Source: Prevotella sp. tf2-5
GTDB lineage: Bacteria > Bacteroidota > Bacteroidia > Bacteroidales > Bacteroidaceae
Length of the DNA: 64,000 nucleotides
Assembly (NCBI RefSeq): GCF_900115435.1
Contig: NZ_FOWK01000002.1
Span: 124,001-188,000 of the forward strand
Direction of reading: 5' to 3'
Part shown: piece by piece, positions 26,401 to 34,149 of the stretch
Position numbering within the stretch: position 1 is the stretch's first letter
How the letters are laid out: the number at the start of each line of letters is the position of its first letter
Position numbers and translations under genes: made by a program
Notes under the pieces: generated by a model
The model's database searches: none
Seen by the model: the letters and a program-made list of their open reading frames with translations, nothing else
Told to the model about the DNA's origin: nothing

Positions 26401-26691
26401 GGTCAGAATACGAACAACCGTATTTCATCTGCCTTTGTAGAGAATGGTTCATATATTCGCTTGAAGTCACTCTCTCTTGCTTGGAATTTGCCAAAGCGCT
26501 GGATACAAAAGATTGGTATTGATTGGTGTCAGGTATATGCCAATATTCAAAACCTCTTTACGATTACTGGTTACGATGGTTACGATCCTGAAGTCGGTGC
26601 CCAGGGACAGAGTGTGATTCTGCAGGGACTTGATAACGGACGCTATCCTTCTCAGCGTATTTACAACTTCGGTCTCAAACTCAACTTCTAA
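23482..26691 (+). CDS. SusC/RagA-family TonB-linked outer-membrane transporter
   Basis: A 1069-residue TonB-dependent transporter that imports oligosaccharides across the outer membrane with its SusD partner. Signal peptide ending FPLCALAQ; carboxypeptidase-regulatory-like domain ([23 protein letters not shown] to [13 protein letters not shown], ~30-105); TonB-box-like region and plug ([75 protein letters not shown]); then a beta-barrel ending NFGLKLNF. It opens the gluco/mannan locus and is followed after 13 nt by its SusD. Substrate is inferred from the neighbouring enzymes (beta-1,4-gluco/mannan). Confidence 0.95.
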   Translation: [1069 protein letters not shown]

Positions 26692-26704
26692 TATTAAATA
26701 GGAT

Positions 26705-28546
26705 ATGAAAAAATTGAATATATTGCTGTTGGCTGGTTCTCTGATTGCCATGGGAACACTTACTACTAGCTGTGGTAAGGATTTCCTTGACAAGACTCCT
26801 CAGCATTCCTATACAGCAGATACATATTACTCTTCTGATGCAGCGGTCATGAAAGCTATAGAGCCGTTGTATAATTATGCATGGTTCAACTATAACTACC
26901 GTGCTATGGTGGGTATGGGCTCTGCTCGTGCTAACGATGGATGGAACCCTTACCTGAATCCTCAGTTTGCTACCTTCCAGGTAACTGGTCTTGATGGCGA
27001 CCTCGCTAATGCTTGGAAGTCATTCTATTTGGTGGTATCTATGTCTAATCAGTTGATTTCAGATGTCAACACCTATTGTACAGAAGCTGTCAGCGAGGAG
27101 GTGAAGAACCTTGCTTTAGGTGAGGCATATCTGATGCGAGGATGGGCATATTTCTATCTGCTACGTTCATGGGGTGATGTGATCGTCTATGAAGACAATC
27201 TTGAAATGACCAATACCCCTGTGGTTCCTCTGACGAAAGAAGAGGACGTTCTGAAGTTTGTTGTTCGTGATGCCCGTCGTGCTGTAGAACTCCTCCCAGT
27301 GGCAAGTACCAGCAACCATGCTACCAAGTACTCCGCAGAGGGACTTCTCGCCAAGGCACTGCTTGCCCAGAGTGGATGGGGCAAAAATGGGACACGTGAC
27401 CAGAGTATCCTTGACGAAGTTGTTGATCTTTGCGACGATATTATCAACAATGGACCGTATACTCTGATGCCAGATTATGCGGACCTCTTCAAGTATGATA
27501 ATAATAACTTCACCATGCAGAACTCAGAGACGTTGCTGGCGATGCACTGGGCAGACCCATTGACAGCTACATGGGGAACCTATAGCGCCAACTACTCTGA
27601 CCTTGCATGGAGCGGCTCTTCTGATGTTAATGTATGGGGTGGTATCTATGCTTCTGTAGATATGCTTGACCTTTACAATGAGGATATCAGTGACTCTATT
27701 CGTTTCCAGGCAACATTCTGTCTGCCAGGTATTTACTATAATTACTGGGATACCGGTAACGACTTGGTTGCAGCATCTGATAAGACTCCTGAAAAGGGCT
27801 ATCCACAGCCTACAGGCTATGTCTATAATAAGAAGTTCTGTCAGTTGAAGAAATGGGTGGTAGGTACGAAGGCTGACTGTCAAGGTCACCTCGCACAGAT
27901 GGCTTCTCCTCTGAACACTTATATTCAGCGTCTTGCTGATATCTATCTGATAAAGGCTGAGGCAATTCTTGGTAACGATGACACTACCTCTGACGCAGAG
28001 GGTCTCGAGGCTATCAATGCCGTTCGTGCAAGAGCAAAGGTGAAAGATATGCTGACCTCTTACGGACTTGCTGAATTGATTAAGGAACGTCGTAAGGAGT
28101 TCTGCATGGAGTTCTCTAACTGGTACGACATGGTGACATGGTATCGTTGGCAGCCCCAGTATATGCTTGACTATTTCAATAACAAGCAGCATCGTGCCTT
28201 CATGGTTAACCAGGGTGACGTGCTCTATAATGCTGATCGTTCTATCTCTTATCGTACATTCCCTAACCGTCAGTCGTCTCCATGGTATTTCTATGACGAT
28301 ACAAGAAGTCCTCGTGGTTGCTACTGGAATGACTGCATGCGTGAGGAAGATTCCGAGACGGTCATCCAGACCAAGGAACAAGGTTATGTCTATGATGTGG
28401 ATGCCTTGTCCAGAGCCCGTGATGGCTACGATCCTGTAACACTTAGTGAGACGAACATCTTCATGCCTTATCCCGAGGCTGACGTGATTCGCAATCCTTA
28501 CTTCAAGGAACCAGCTCAGAACTATGACTTTGGAGATGAAAAGTAA
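26705..28546 (+). CDS. SusD/RagB-family glycan-binding lipoprotein
   Basis: A 613-residue surface lipoprotein (lipobox TTSC after MKKLNILLLAGSLIAMGTL) that caps the SusC barrel. It has the FLDKTPQHSYTADTYYSSDAAVMKAI opening typical of SusD, TPR-like helices (GEAYLMRGWAYFYLLRSWGDV), and the C-terminal SusD block ADIYLIKAEAILGNDDTTSDAEGLEAINAVRARA followed by LIKERRKEFCMEFSNWYDMVTW. The gene is translated 13 nt after SusC and 21 nt before the next lipoprotein. Confidence 0.95.
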   Translation: MKKLNILLLAGSLIAMGTLTTSCGKDFLDKTPQHSYTADTYYSSDAAVMKAIEPLYNYAWFNYNYRAMVGMGSARANDGWNPYLNPQFATFQVTGLDGDLANAWKSFYLVVSMSNQLISDVNTYCTEAVSEEVKNLALGEAYLMRGWAYFYLLRSWGDVIVYEDNLEMTNTPVVPLTKEEDVLKFVVRDARRAVELLPVASTSNHATKYSAEGLLAKALLAQSGWGKNGTRDQSILDEVVDLCDDIINNGPYTLMPDYADLFKYDNNNFTMQNSETLLAMHWADPLTATWGTYSANYSDLAWSGSSDVNVWGGIYASVDMLDLYNEDISDSIRFQATFCLPGIYYNYWDTGNDLVAASDKTPEKGYPQPTGYVYNKKFCQLKKWVVGTKADCQGHLAQMASPLNTYIQRLADIYLIKAEAILGNDDTTSDAEGLEAINAVRARAKVKDMLTSYGLAELIKERRKEFCMEFSNWYDMVTWYRWQPQYMLDYFNNKQHRAFMVNQGDVLYNADRSISYRTFPNRQSSPWYFYDDTRSPRGCYWNDCMREEDSETVIQTKEQGYVYDVDALSRARDGYDPVTLSETNIFMPYPEADVIRNPYFKEPAQNYDFGDEK

Positions 28547-28567
28547 TAATTTAAAGAAGACAAAGCT

Positions 28568-30205
28568 ATGAATAAGATATTAAAAATGCAAAACGGACTG
28601 CTACTGGCTTTGATGGCTTTCTTTGCACTTGGCTTCACTGCTTGTAGCGATAGCGATGGTGGTGGCGGACAACCTGAGATTACAGGTGTTCGTGTTTGCG
28701 ACCCGGAGAAGGCAGACAGTCTTTTCACTAAGTCGGCTCAAGGACAGACGATTGCCATTATTGGTAAAAACCTGGGTAATGCCCTCGCTGTCTATATTAA
28801 CGACCAAAAAGTGGGCTTCAGCTCCACGCTGAATACGGATCACAGTATTATTGTGAAAGTTCCCTCTGAGACGGATGGTTTCCAACTCACTGCTTTCAAC
28901 TCAGACCTGAAGGATGAGATTCGTGTGGAGACAGGAGGCGGTATTGCAACCTATGCTTTCAAGGTATTAGGCGCTTATCCTTCTATTGCCCGTATTCAGG
29001 GAGCTTATCCTCGTTCTGCTGGTGACATCCTGAATGTCTATGGACTCAACCTCTATAGTATTGAGAAGATGTACTTTACGGATGCTTTAGCTGATGATAT
29101 TGCTATAGCTATTGCCGATCAGGATGAGGTTCCAGGCAATCATGTTGCCGTCACCGACTATGATATTGTGAAGCAAGACCGCTATATCAACTCCAATCAG
29201 AGTTACGAGGTTAGTTCTCAGATCCAGCTGGTGACTCCTGATCTTTCTTTTGATGAGGGTTCTCTGGTTATTGAGTGTGCAGCCGGTATCGTATATATTC
29301 CTTATACGAAGGTTCCTGGTAAGCCAGTGATTACCGATATCAGTACTGATATGCCTATCCCTGGTACAGACTTCATCATCAAGGGACGTGAGTTTGTACA
29401 GGTAGAGTCTGTCTCCTATGGTGACATCACTCTTACTGCTGACGACTTCACCGTTGCAGAGTCTGAGGACCAGATTACTATTGCTTTCACTAAGGATCTG
29501 AAACCTTCTGAGGGCTCTGGTACAACTTTGACGGTTACCACTCCTGGTGGTACGGCTACCGTTGAAAATTTCTATATGTATGAGAGCATTATCTTGAACT
29601 TTGAGCCAGGCTTTGCTACCGATAATGGTTGGTCTCCGAATGGAGAACTCATGGCAGAGGCTTCCAGCCAAAGTATTCCTTATGTCAGTGACGGACAGTT
29701 CTGGCGCATTAAGTCAAGCGATGCAGGCATGAACTGGTGGTCTACCATGTGTTACTTCCGTAAGGACTGGAATGGAAACTCATTCTCTCTCCCGGGCTTC
29801 GACAAGATTCCTGCAAGTGCCTCTACCGATGACGTATATCTCGCCATGGAGGTTTGGGATAATAATACGGACTTCGGTGGTGCACAGTATCCATTCCTGC
29901 ACTATCAAATCCAGACCATTGGGGATGCGAAGACTCTTGTCTTTGAGAACTTCATTCAAAATGATGTGGTCTATAAGGAGAAAGCCCTTCGTGCTTATGA
30001 CAACACACAGCCCAAGGAGCAGTGGTACCGCCACGTAACTAAACTCAGTAACTTTGACGGATGGGCTGGTAAGACCTATGCGGATGTCGTTGCTGATGGT
30101 ATCAACCAGATTCGTTTCATGCACATGAACTGGAATGCTGCTCCTTCTACGATGGATATCATGTTTGATAATGTACGTATAGTATATATCCCATCAAGTA
30201 AGTAA
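28568..30205 (+). CDS. surface glycan-binding lipoprotein with IPT/TIG domains
   Basis: A 545-residue lipoprotein (lipobox GFTAC) in the SusE/F position. Residues ~35-130 and ~245-345 look like IPT/TIG immunoglobulin folds (PEITGVRVCDPEKA to IIGKNLGNALAVYIND; KPVITDISTDMPIPGTDFIIKGREF to LTVTTPGGTATVENF). The last ~200 residues, rich in Trp and Tyr (DNGWSPNGE, MNWWSTMCYFRKDWNG, QWYRHVTKLSNFDGWAG), fit the C-terminal glycan-binding domain of xyloglucan/mannan SGBPs. It would hold the polysaccharide at the cell surface beside SusD. The exact ligand is not evident. Confidence 0.85.
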   Translation: MNKILKMQNGLLLALMAFFALGFTACSDSDGGGGQPEITGVRVCDPEKADSLFTKSAQGQTIAIIGKNLGNALAVYINDQKVGFSSTLNTDHSIIVKVPSETDGFQLTAFNSDLKDEIRVETGGGIATYAFKVLGAYPSIARIQGAYPRSAGDILNVYGLNLYSIEKMYFTDALADDIAIAIADQDEVPGNHVAVTDYDIVKQDRYINSNQSYEVSSQIQLVTPDLSFDEGSLVIECAAGIVYIPYTKVPGKPVITDISTDMPIPGTDFIIKGREFVQVESVSYGDITLTADDFTVAESEDQITIAFTKDLKPSEGSGTTLTVTTPGGTATVENFYMYESIILNFEPGFATDNGWSPNGELMAEASSQSIPYVSDGQFWRIKSSDAGMNWWSTMCYFRKDWNGNSFSLPGFDKIPASASTDDVYLAMEVWDNNTDFGGAQYPFLHYQIQTIGDAKTLVFENFIQNDVVYKEKALRAYDNTQPKEQWYRHVTKLSNFDGWAGKTYADVVADGINQIRFMHMNWNAAPSTMDIMFDNVRIVYIPSSK

Positions 30206-30221
30206 TTAAAGAATAATGATT

Positions 30222-31715
30222 ATGAGAAAGAATATATTAAACACTGCACTCCTGCTGCTCCTTGCCTTTGTGGCAGGAGCATGCAGCGACAGCGATACCA
30301 CCAAGACGGTGGATAATGGTCGCAGAAGTGGTGCCGGTACCATCCTGGAATTGCTGGATAATGAGGAGGAATCTCTCTCATCACTGAATTTTGCGATGGG
30401 TGTCGGTAATTATATAATAGGTGTAAACTGTGATGGTGACTGGACTGCCTCTGTAGATGCCGACTGGGTGACCTTGTCAAACTATGCAGGCTATGGATTC
30501 ATCAATAAGTTAAGCTATACCAAAATATCTGTTCCCAAGAATGAGGGAGCTGAGCGTACCGCTACGCTGACTATCTCTACTGGTAATCTGACAAAAACCC
30601 TGCTTATCACGCAGAAAGGTCCTGGCGCAGATCCGGACGATCCGTTTGAGACTTCTTATGAGTTGGTGGAGAATCTGAAGATGGGTTACAACCTTGGTAA
30701 TACCCTTGATGCCAACCCATGGGGCTCTTGGTGGGATCCTTCTACCAAGACCATCGCTGACTGGGAGACATCATGGGGTCAGCCTTTGACTACGCAGGAG
30801 ATCATCGATGCCATTGCGGCAAAGGGCTTCAACATTATTCGTATTCCTGTGACATGGTATCCTCACATGGATGCTCAGGACAATGTCAGTGCAGAGTGGA
30901 TGAACCGTGTTCAAGAAGTTGTTGACTATGTGCTGAAAGCAGGTTGCTATTGCATCCTTAACATTCAGCATGACAATGGTGCTGCCAATGGACGTACAGA
31001 CGGTGGCGCATGGCTCTATGCAGATATCGACGACTATCCCGCATTGACGGTCCGCTATCAGAAACTGTGGAAGCAGATTGCAGAGCATTTCAAGGACTAT
31101 GACGAGCATCTGATCTTCGAGTCGTTCAACGAGATCCTGAACAAGAGTTACTCATGGACTGCTCCTTCTTCAGCTACGGATGGTGCTTATCAGGCTATCA
31201 ATAAGTTGCAGCAGGACTTCGTGAATGTGGTTCGTGAGACTGGTGGTAACAACAAGTATCGTAACCTTGCTGTGACTACTTATTCTGCAACTGGTACTAA
31301 TGATGTTGCTCTTCAGGCTTTTGAACTGCCTGATGATCCTTCCAACAACCACCTCTATCTGTCTATACACTCTTACGATCCTTACAACTTCTGTAACTAC
31401 AATGCTGGTAAGAATCAGGATGGTTCGGAATATGATTATAACATCTACGTGTTCAATGAGGATTGCGAGGCTACCATCGATGGTGTGTTCGCTCGTGTCA
31501 GCAAGCGTGCTTCAGAGGTGGGTGTTCCATTCATCTTTGGTGAGTTCGGTGCTATCGACGAGAGTAAGAGCATGAACGAGCGCATCAAATATGCCAAGTA
31601 TCTCAAGACGAAGTTCCAGCAATATGGAACAGCGGGTCTCTGGTGGATGGGACTCTATAATCGTGAGGACGATGAATGGTATGAGGAAGAACTCGTTGAC
31701 GCACTCTTCCAGTAA
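30222..31715 (+). CDS. BACON-domain GH5 endoglycanase lipoprotein (probably GH5_4)
   Basis: A 497-residue surface lipoprotein (lipobox VAGAC). Residues ~40-140 form a BACON domain (SLSSLNFAMG to ITQKGPG) that spaces the enzyme from the membrane. The catalytic barrel opens GYNLGNTLDANPWGSWWDP and ETSWGQPLTTQEII, the GH5_4 pattern. The acid/base Glu is in FESFNE (about E304) and the nucleophile in FGEFGA (about E441); NIQHDNG supplies the conserved His. GH5_4 members cut beta-1,4-glucans, xyloglucan or glucomannan, so it may cleave the glucosyl part of glucomannan. Last gene of the SusCD block; a strong terminator follows. Confidence 0.9.
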   Translation: MRKNILNTALLLLLAFVAGACSDSDTTKTVDNGRRSGAGTILELLDNEEESLSSLNFAMGVGNYIIGVNCDGDWTASVDADWVTLSNYAGYGFINKLSYTKISVPKNEGAERTATLTISTGNLTKTLLITQKGPGADPDDPFETSYELVENLKMGYNLGNTLDANPWGSWWDPSTKTIADWETSWGQPLTTQEIIDAIAAKGFNIIRIPVTWYPHMDAQDNVSAEWMNRVQEVVDYVLKAGCYCILNIQHDNGAANGRTDGGAWLYADIDDYPALTVRYQKLWKQIAEHFKDYDEHLIFESFNEILNKSYSWTAPSSATDGAYQAINKLQQDFVNVVRETGGNNKYRNLAVTTYSATGTNDVALQAFELPDDPSNNHLYLSIHSYDPYNFCNYNAGKNQDGSEYDYNIYVFNEDCEATIDGVFARVSKRASEVGVPFIFGEFGAIDESKSMNERIKYAKYLKTKFQQYGTAGLWWMGLYNREDDEWYEEELVDALFQ

Positions 31716-31737
31716 ACCAGAAATAACGAATTGAATC

Positions 31738-31774
31738 ATGGGACTTGCCCTCAAAGGTGAGTCCCATTTTTTTT
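31738..31774 (+). terminator. intrinsic terminator of the SusCD-GH5 unit
   Basis: ATGGGACT pairs with AGTCCCAT around an inner loop, followed directly by a run of T. It sits 22 nt after the GH5 stop and separates the two blocks of the polysaccharide locus. Confidence 0.85.
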
Positions 31775-31813
31775 CTTTCCTCGCGTGCGCGCACACTATA
31801 AAGTTTTTTTTCG

Positions 31814-31871
31814 TTGTTACCGTTGCTACCTTGCAAGACTATTTGATAATCAGGTGATTACAGGTGACAAG
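31814..31871 (+). repeat. inverted-repeat module, copy 2 (partly degenerate)
   Basis: Positions 31814-31853 match the minus strand of 6943-6982 at 35 of 40 bases, including the shared run ACCGTTGC and the core TATTTGAT. The right side is shortened: TGACAAGAA follows after a gap, so the long perfect arms of copy 1 are lost. Two GTTGCCGC pieces follow at 31882-31900. The gene-free stretch 31716-32368 holds the terminator, this module, the next array and a promoter. Confidence 0.7.
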
Positions 31872-31950
31872 AACGAAAAATCGTTGCCGCTCGTTGCCGC
31901 TCAATGCTGTTTTTGCCCCTAAAATGAGGTTAAAACCGTGTTAAAAACTG

Positions 31951-32192
31951 ATTCCTATTTGTCTTTTGGAAGTGAGAAGGTACTCCGATCGATTATTCCA
32001 GGCATTGGAATCAACCATTCCAGGCATTGGAATTTGATATCCGAAACTAGGGGATACTTTATTCCATGCCATGGAACAAGTTGTTCCACCCCATGGAACA
32101 AAATGTTCCACCCTATGGAACAAACAGGCAGGTGCCGCCTGCTGCCCTCGATGGTAGTACCTGCTGTTCTCGAAGGGTAATACTTTCTTAAC
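31951..32192. repeat. 22-bp-pitch palindromic array, TTCCA/TGGAA type (locus 2)
   Basis: Six contiguous units start at 31995, 32017, 32039, 32061, 32083 and 32105, each with 6-bp arms and a 5-nt loop (positions 1-6 and 12-17). Units one and two read ATTCCA/TGGAAT, units five and six GTTCCA/TGGAAC, and unit three swaps another pair, so arm bases change together. The grid extends to degenerate units at 31951 and 31973 and into CCTTCGA-type units read on the minus strand (about 32127-32180). Confidence 0.85.
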
Positions 32193-32237
32193 AATTTCTT
32201 GGTATATTTTACCACGACGGATAATTTTGCGGACAAA

Positions 32238-32271
32238 AATTTGGAGGTTTGGAGATTAATTCCTAATTTTG
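32238..32271 (+). promoter_or_regulatory. promoter of the secreted binding-protein gene
   Basis: AATTTGGAGGTT at 32238-32249 (containing -33 TTTG) and TAATTTTG at 32264-32271, 14 nt apart. The same 12-mer at the same distance from a -7 box precedes the mannanase gene at 34084. Confidence 0.65.
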
Positions 32272-32368
32272 CATCGTGTATGATTTCGGCATATAGGGTG
32301 GAGTGTACACATAACAAGAACTGATTACAAACTTTTAATATTAACCAAACAATTTAAATTAAACGCTT

Positions 32369-33949
32369 ATGAAAAAATTATTTACTCTGATGGTAATGGT
32401 ACTTGTTGCACTGGGCGCACAAGCCAAGAAGCAGCTCGATCTAACCAATCCCAACTGGGTGTGGGGTTGCACCTACGATGCCGCCACCCAAACTATCTCT
32501 TACACCGCCGACGGCTGGGGCGGCTGTGGCTGGACGCTGACAGGCTTCGACAAGACTGCCGGCACTGCCATTGACCCCTACTCAACCGAGGGTTTCGACT
32601 ATGTGGTCATCAAGATTGAGAAGAGCGAGCTGAAGACGGCTATCAACATAAACTATACCGACGGTGCGACCACCAATGGCAAGACGGGCGACGAGTTCGG
32701 ACTCCAGGATTTCGACGCCTCGCAGACCGCCTTCGAGCCCGGCACGACGCTTTTGACCGTGAAGCTGGTCAAGAACAAGCCCTATCTGCTGGGTCTTAAC
32801 ATTCAGAACCTCACATGGCAGGCTGCTGCCCCCAATAACCCCGCCGGCACCGTTGTGCTGAAGGATGCCTATCTGGCTACCGAGGCGGAGTATCAGGAGG
32901 CGGTCGAGGAAGACAAGAACAAACCCAAGGACCCAACCGTCGATATTGACATCAAGAACTGGGGCTGGGGCTGGAGTGCCACAGGTACTGTCGACGGCGA
33001 TGCCGTTAACGTGGCCATTACGGGTTCTGGCGGTGCCTACTCTACAGGTTTCCAGCCCGCTGTCGACTGGTCGAACTACAAGTATGCCATTGCTGTATTG
33101 ACCAGCGTCAAGGGTGGCGAAGGTGGCTATCTGAACCTCGGTGTCAAGGGCGCCAACAACGAAACCGCAGCCAGCGAGAGCGCTGCCCTCGTCGAAAACC
33201 AGGAGCAGTTCATCTATGTTGATCTCAGCGCTAATGCCGCCATTGCTTCTGCCGTGGCACAGGTATGGCTGCAGGGCGAAAATGGTGTGGAGGCTAAGTT
33301 CACCCGCCTGTACCTTGCCGATGAACTGCCCGCTGTAGCTCCCGCTAGTACTTCCACTACTCTGATTGACTATCCTACAAAGGAGGATGGTATAACAGTA
33401 AGCGGTACATCTACTTTGAATGTAACGGTAAAGATTCACACTAATACTGATGCTGTTAAGGCTATTCAGTTTAAGAATGGTTATACATCAGATGGTAAAA
33501 TCAACGCTAACTGGGCTTCGCTTACGGTAGATGGTGGTTTCAAGAAAGGTGATAAGATAGAGATTGCTGGTGTGCTCAATAACTCTGACGCAAACAAGCA
33601 GGCTGCTGTAACACTGTTTGTGGGAGCTCAAGGTGAGGCTGCAACAGACCTCTGGAAATCAGATTTGTTTATTAATGGTCGTCTTGTTGCTGATGATCCT
33701 ACAGTACAGACTTACACTCTTGAGGCTGACTATCCCGAACTGAAACTGGGTCGTGCTAATGGTTTGACCAATGCAACAGGTACTTGGGTAACTTATCTGA
33801 AGATCATTCGTGAGAGTGCTACTGGCATTCAGGAGATTCCTGTTAAGGTGATCGCCAACGATGTTATTTACAACCTCGCTGGTCAGAAGGTGAACGAGAA
33901 CTACAAGGGTATCGTTATCAAGAACGGTAAGAAATACATTCAGAAGTGA
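32369..33949 (+). CDS. secreted three-domain carbohydrate-binding-like protein with sorting-type C-terminus
   Basis: A 526-residue protein with signal peptide MKKLFTLMVMVLVALGAQA. Three beta-rich segments follow: ~20-175 (LTNPNWVWGCTYDA, GWGGCGWTL), ~190-315 (IKNWGWGWSATG, VDWSNYKYAIAVL) and ~330-490 (GITVSGTSTLNVTVKIHTNTDAVKAIQF to YLKIIRE). They carry solvent-type Trp clusters that suggest glycan binding, but no catalytic motif. The tail VIYNLAGQKVNENYKGIVI then KNGKKYIQK resembles the conserved C-terminus of many Prevotella secreted proteins. Base composition changes near codon 325: 35 of 60 bases are G/C at 32941-33000 but 25 of 60 at 33481-33540. Exact function unknown. Confidence 0.75.
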   Translation: MKKLFTLMVMVLVALGAQAKKQLDLTNPNWVWGCTYDAATQTISYTADGWGGCGWTLTGFDKTAGTAIDPYSTEGFDYVVIKIEKSELKTAININYTDGATTNGKTGDEFGLQDFDASQTAFEPGTTLLTVKLVKNKPYLLGLNIQNLTWQAAAPNNPAGTVVLKDAYLATEAEYQEAVEEDKNKPKDPTVDIDIKNWGWGWSATGTVDGDAVNVAITGSGGAYSTGFQPAVDWSNYKYAIAVLTSVKGGEGGYLNLGVKGANNETAASESAALVENQEQFIYVDLSANAAIASAVAQVWLQGENGVEAKFTRLYLADELPAVAPASTSTTLIDYPTKEDGITVSGTSTLNVTVKIHTNTDAVKAIQFKNGYTSDGKINANWASLTVDGGFKKGDKIEIAGVLNNSDANKQAAVTLFVGAQGEAATDLWKSDLFINGRLVADDPTVQTYTLEADYPELKLGRANGLTNATGTWVTYLKIIRESATGIQEIPVKVIANDVIYNLAGQKVNENYKGIVIKNGKKYIQK

Positions 33950-34046
33950 GTGAAGAACTAAGTTTACTTTGATTCTTCCGAGCGAAAATGTATTCGACGT
34001 AGTCAAGTTCATTCAGAAATAATTGACTATCCTTGAGTGATATGAA

Positions 34047-34076
34047 GGTGGGACTCCAACGAGTTCCACCTTTTTT
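34047..34076 (+). terminator. intrinsic terminator after the binding-protein gene
   Basis: GGTGGGACTC pairs with GAGTTCCACC (one G-U) around CAAC, followed by six T. It makes the preceding gene a separate unit from the mannanase operon. Confidence 0.85.
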
Positions 34077-34083
34077 GTTGAAT

Positions 34084-34117
34084 AATTTGGAGGTTACGAA
34101 ATAATTAGTTACTTTTG
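34084..34117 (+). promoter_or_regulatory. promoter of the GH5_7 mannanase gene
   Basis: AATTTGGAGGTT, a 14-nt gap, then TACTTTTG at 34110-34117; same element and spacing as at 32238. Confidence 0.65.
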
Positions 34118-34149
34118 CTAACTAAAAGGAATGATAAACCAATACTAAC

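Noticed and set aside
32582-33439. 285-codon minus-strand frame within the secreted binding protein
   Set aside because: It covers mainly the GC-rich part of the gene, where stops on the other strand are rare; no recognisable domain.
33950-34046. Duplicated end of the binding-protein gene (a second Phe-Ile-Gln-Lys-stop after the real stop)
   Set aside because: The match is only a few codons and could be chance.
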